DNA of 7,110 nt from an uncultured Pseudomonadota bacterium (GTDB lineage: Bacteria > Myxococcota_A > Polyangia > HGW-17): the NCBI GenBank assembly GCA_938004375.1, contig CALKWH010000019.1, positions 1-7,110 of the forward strand, given 5' to 3'. The translations under genes and the position numbers were made by a program. Shown in pieces: positions 5,562 through 7,110 of this stretch. The notes below the pieces were generated by a model that had not been told where the DNA came from, ran no database searches, and saw only the letters and a list, made by a program, of their open reading frames with translations. Every line of letters begins with the position of its first letter. Position 1 is the stretch's first letter.

Positions 5562-6467
5562 TCACTCGTCTGAATAGAGCTCCCGGCTGCAGTCCGGGCA
5601 CAGCCCGTGGCTGAACTCGGCCTGGGAGTGGTCTCGCACGTAGACCTCCACGGGCAGCCATTCTTCTTCGGCGCGGATCTTCTTGCAGTGGCAGCAGATG
5701 GGGAGGAGCCCGGAGAGCACCCGGACCTCGGACTGGCTCCTGGCCAGCTCCGACGAGGTGCGGCGCGCGTGCAGGGAGATCAGGCCGATGTACATCATCA
5801 AGGCGCCCGGGTTCATGATGAGGATGCTGGCCCCGAAGAGGATTCGATCCGCGCCCGCGACGGGGTTCGCCAGCATGACGAGGATGGTGAGGATGCGCGC
5901 GACGTGGAAGACCGCGATGAAGCCGAACACCCATGCGACGGGATGGATGGGATCGGCGGAGAAGAACCGTCGGCCACCGGTCACGGTCAGTTGGGCGCAG
6001 GAGGCCAGCACCAGGCCATGGGCGACGGAGATGAACCCGGTGCGCAGCAGCAGGCTGTCGTGGAGATACGTGAAGATGAGCTGGGTGCACAGGATGAGCA
6101 GCAGCAGGAGCAGGTCCGGCCAGCGAGCCTGTGCGGTCTCGAAGAACCGTCCCAGTCCGCGACGCACGCTGATGAGGCCCCCGACGGCGATGACGTTGCT
6201 CGCGACGATGGAGGCGAAGTCGGGGATGAGGCCGCGCAGGCCGATGAGCAGGCCACCGACACCGAGCAGGAACGCAGAGAGGACCCAGTCGCGAAAGCCG
6301 GGGTAGGGGTTCGGGGTGCGGAACACGAAGGCCACGCAGAGAAACAATGCAAGGACCGTCAGGCCGGTGAAGAAACTCAGGGGAATGGGGTCGATCAGGT
6401 GGGACAAGCGTCGCCTCGGGACGTTTGTAACCGCACGGACCGGCATTGTCCATTGAATTTTTAACAT
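5562..6467 (-). CDS. Seven-helix membrane protein with C-terminal CxxC...CPxC (zinc-ribbon-like) module
   Basis: Read from the ATG at 6467 this is 301 residues. Seven hydrophobic segments lie at about 30-49, 62-82, 84-101, 116-136, 143-162, 176-200 and 208-232. Positive residues in the loops after TM3, TM5 and TM7 predict the N-terminus outside and the C-terminus in the cytoplasm. A short helical linker leads to a compact tail of about 45 residues: C258 and C261 in CCHCKKIR, then a W and the ExY..DHS pattern, then FSHGLCPDC with C290 and C293. The paired CxxC and CPxC plus H280 and H287 suggest metal binding, probably zinc. I know similar tails from the C-termini of PAS-containing signalling proteins, but no established function. 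It is therefore a plausible membrane sensor without a recognised catalytic output. The start is uncertain: no Shine-Dalgarno sequence precedes the ATG at 6467 or at 6446, while a TTG at 6407 has CCGAGG upstream. The gene converges on the cyclase gene with 9 bp between stop codons. Confidence 0.75.
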   Translation of the reverse strand: MLKIQWTMPVRAVTNVPRRRLSHLIDPIPLSFFTGLTVLALFLCVAFVFRTPNPYPGFRDWVLSAFLLGVGGLLIGLRGLIPDFASIVASNVIAVGGLISVRRGLGRFFETAQARWPDLLLLLLILCTQLIFTYLHDSLLLRTGFISVAHGLVLASCAQLTVTGGRRFFSADPIHPVAWVFGFIAVFHVARILTILVMLANPVAGADRILFGASILIMNPGALMMYIGLISLHARRTSSELARSQSEVRVLSGLLPICCHCKKIRAEEEWLPVEVYVRDHSQAEFSHGLCPDCSRELYSDE

Positions 6468-6473
6468 GTGCAA
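6445..6473 (-). promoter_or_regulatory. Candidate promoter for the seven-helix membrane protein gene
   Basis: On the minus strand TTGCAC (6468-6473), a 17-nt AT-rich spacer and GACAAT (6445-6450, four of six matches to TATAAT) sit in an AT-rich island between the EGF-repeat gene and this gene. If it is used, the transcript would begin after the ATG at 6467 and at or after the one at 6446, so translation would have to start downstream, for example at the TTG at 6407. Confidence 0.35.
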
Positions 6474-6512
6474 TTGATTAATAAAAGGTCTCGCGAGGAG
6501 TGGGGAGGGAAA

Positions 6513-7110
6513 TCATCGGCGCGGGGTCGGGCGCCGGCGGCGCAGGAACAGCGCGGCCCCCAACAGCAGGACGAGGGAGGCCAGCGGACGATCGTCACCG
6601 GCAGGCCCGCTGGAAGAACAGCCGCCGCCGCCCTGGATGGTGCGCACCGGCGCGTCTTCGGGTTCGCACGTGAAGCCGTCGCCCTCGAAGCCCTCGTTGC
6701 ACTCGCAGGTGTAGCCGCCGGCGGTGTTGGCGCAGGTGGCGTCCAGATCGCAGTCGTCGGAGCCGAGCGCGCACTCGTCGACGTCGGCGCAGGAGACGCC
6801 GTCGCCCTCGAAACCTTCGTTGCACTCGCAGGCATAGCCGCCGGCCGTGTTGGTGCAGGTGGCGTTCACGTCGCAGTCGTCCGTGGCGGCCAGACACTCG
6901 TCGAGGTCCTCGCAGGAGACGCCGTCGCCCTCATAACCGGGGTTGCACTCGCAGGTGAAGCTGCTCTCGTTGTTGATGCAGGTGGCGTCGGCGTGGCAGT
7001 TGTCGGTGCCAAGGGCGCACTCGTCGTTGTCGTCGCAGATGATGCCGTCGCCCTCGTAGCCGGGGTTGCACTCGCAGGTGAAGCCGCCGGCGGTGTTGGT
7101 GCAGGTTGCG
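6513..7110 (-). CDS. Secreted/surface protein with tandem calcium-binding EGF-like repeats and MYXO-CTERM-like tail (partial, 5' end outside window)
   Basis: The minus-strand frame is open from base 7109 to a TGA at 6513-6515, giving the last 198 residues; the N-terminus and any signal peptide lie beyond the right edge. It contains one partial and three full EGF-like units. Each full unit has six cysteines (for example C31, C38, C44, C53, C55 and C66 of the visible part) and begins with the calcium-binding D-x-D-E-C pattern. The C-x-[DN]-x4-[FY]-x-C-x-C signature occurs in each. After the last repeat comes a Gly-rich GGGGCSSSG segment, a spacer, a hydrophobic helix (LASLVLLLGAALFL) and four arginines. 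This is the architecture of MYXO-CTERM sorting tails, which anchor or sort exported proteins to the cell surface in Myxococcota. Calcium-stabilised extracellular repeats suggest adhesion or ligand binding, but the partner is unknown. No functional link to the signalling genes is shown. Confidence 0.88.
   Translation of the reverse strand, partial: ATCTNTAGGFTCECNPGYEGDGIICDDNDECALGTDNCHADATCINNESSFTCECNPGYEGDGVSCEDLDECLAATDDCDVNATCTNTAGGYACECNEGFEGDGVSCADVDECALGSDDCDLDATCANTAGGYTCECNEGFEGDGFTCEPEDAPVRTIQGGGGCSSSGPAGDDRPLASLVLLLGAALFLRRRRPTPRR
6516..6632 (-). other. MYXO-CTERM-like C-terminal sorting signal
   Basis: The region codes for residues 160-198 of the visible protein: a Gly-rich stretch with an invariant-looking Gly-Cys pair (G163-C164), Ser residues, a spacer with D172 and D173, about 14 hydrophobic residues, RRRR and a short basic tail ending at the stop. 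This order, Gly-Cys then membrane helix then arginine cluster at the extreme C-terminus, is what defines MYXO-CTERM signals. Because the cysteine lies outside the six-Cys EGF pattern, it is likely to be the processing or lipid-attachment residue. That last point is inference. Confidence 0.75.
6666..7109 (-). repeat. Tandem 123-bp (41-residue) EGF-like repeats
   Basis: The DEC motifs fall exactly 41 residues apart. The units are a partial one (7026-7109), a second (6903-7025), a third (6780-6902) and a last one truncated after its sixth cysteine (6666-6779). The array runs off the right edge, so the total number is unknown. Units one and two share CNPGYEGDG; units three and four share CNEGFEGDG. 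Confidence 0.9.

Noticed and set aside
5607..6464. Plus-strand open frame (285 codons) opposite the seven-helix protein gene
   Set aside because: Its translation is Glu/Asp/Gln/Gly-rich and low in complexity, while the opposite strand gives well-formed membrane helices and a Cys motif. It is a mirror of hydrophobic codons.
6490..6497. CTCGCGAG palindrome downstream of the EGF-repeat gene, as a terminator
   Set aside because: The 8-bp palindrome has no room for a loop and so cannot form a stable hairpin, although a short T-run follows on the minus strand.
1..7110. CRISPR array, tRNA, rRNA or insertion sequence
   Set aside because: The only regular repeats are the EGF-coding units, which keep an open frame. 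No transposase, cloverleaf-like sequence or spaced direct repeats were seen.

Overview
The window looks like a piece of a high-GC bacterial chromosome, most likely from the Myxococcota or a related deltaproteobacterial lineage. Three things suggest this: a MYXO-CTERM-like sorting tail on a protein with tandem EGF-like repeats, a signalling gene content rich in PAS, GGDEF and PilZ domains, and GC-rich codon use throughout. The lineage is an inference; there is no rRNA or other marker gene here.

Layout. Positions 1-1535 hold two minus-strand genes: a PilZ-domain protein cut by the left edge (1-370) and, upstream of it in transcription, a REC-GGDEF response regulator (420-1535). A 207-bp divergent intergenic region (1536-1742) is AT-rich in its middle and separates them from two plus-strand genes: a triple-PAS hybrid histidine kinase with a C-terminal receiver (1743-4073) and, 6 bp later, a GAF-PAS-GGDEF diguanylate cyclase (4080-5552). 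This pair converges, with only 9 bp between stop codons, on a minus-strand gene for a predicted seven-helix membrane protein (5562-6467). That protein ends in a compact Cys-rich module (CxxCKKIR ... FSHGxCPxC). Upstream of it on the same strand lies the 3' end of a secreted protein with tandem calcium-binding EGF-like repeats and a C-terminal sorting tail (6513 to the right edge).

How the genes may work together. The left and central parts form a compact cyclic-di-GMP signalling locus. The hybrid kinase would sense a signal through its PAS domains. Its likely targets are its own receiver and/or the receiver of the divergently encoded REC-GGDEF protein. Two diguanylate cyclases, both with intact GGEEF active sites and RxxD inhibitory sites, would make c-di-GMP, and the PilZ protein, whose RxxxR and DxSxxG motifs are intact, would bind it. 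No EAL or HD-GYP phosphodiesterase domain is visible. The links between these proteins are inferred from proximity and domain content; the domain calls come from motifs seen in the translations.

Unexplained structure worth a second look: the Cys-rich tail on the seven-helix protein; a run of nine A/T-ending codons in the GAF coding region; a 19-bp palindrome inside the kinase ATPase domain; a TTGCAC-N17 promoter-like arrangement found in both AT-rich intergenic islands; and the mosaic pattern of the EGF repeats.
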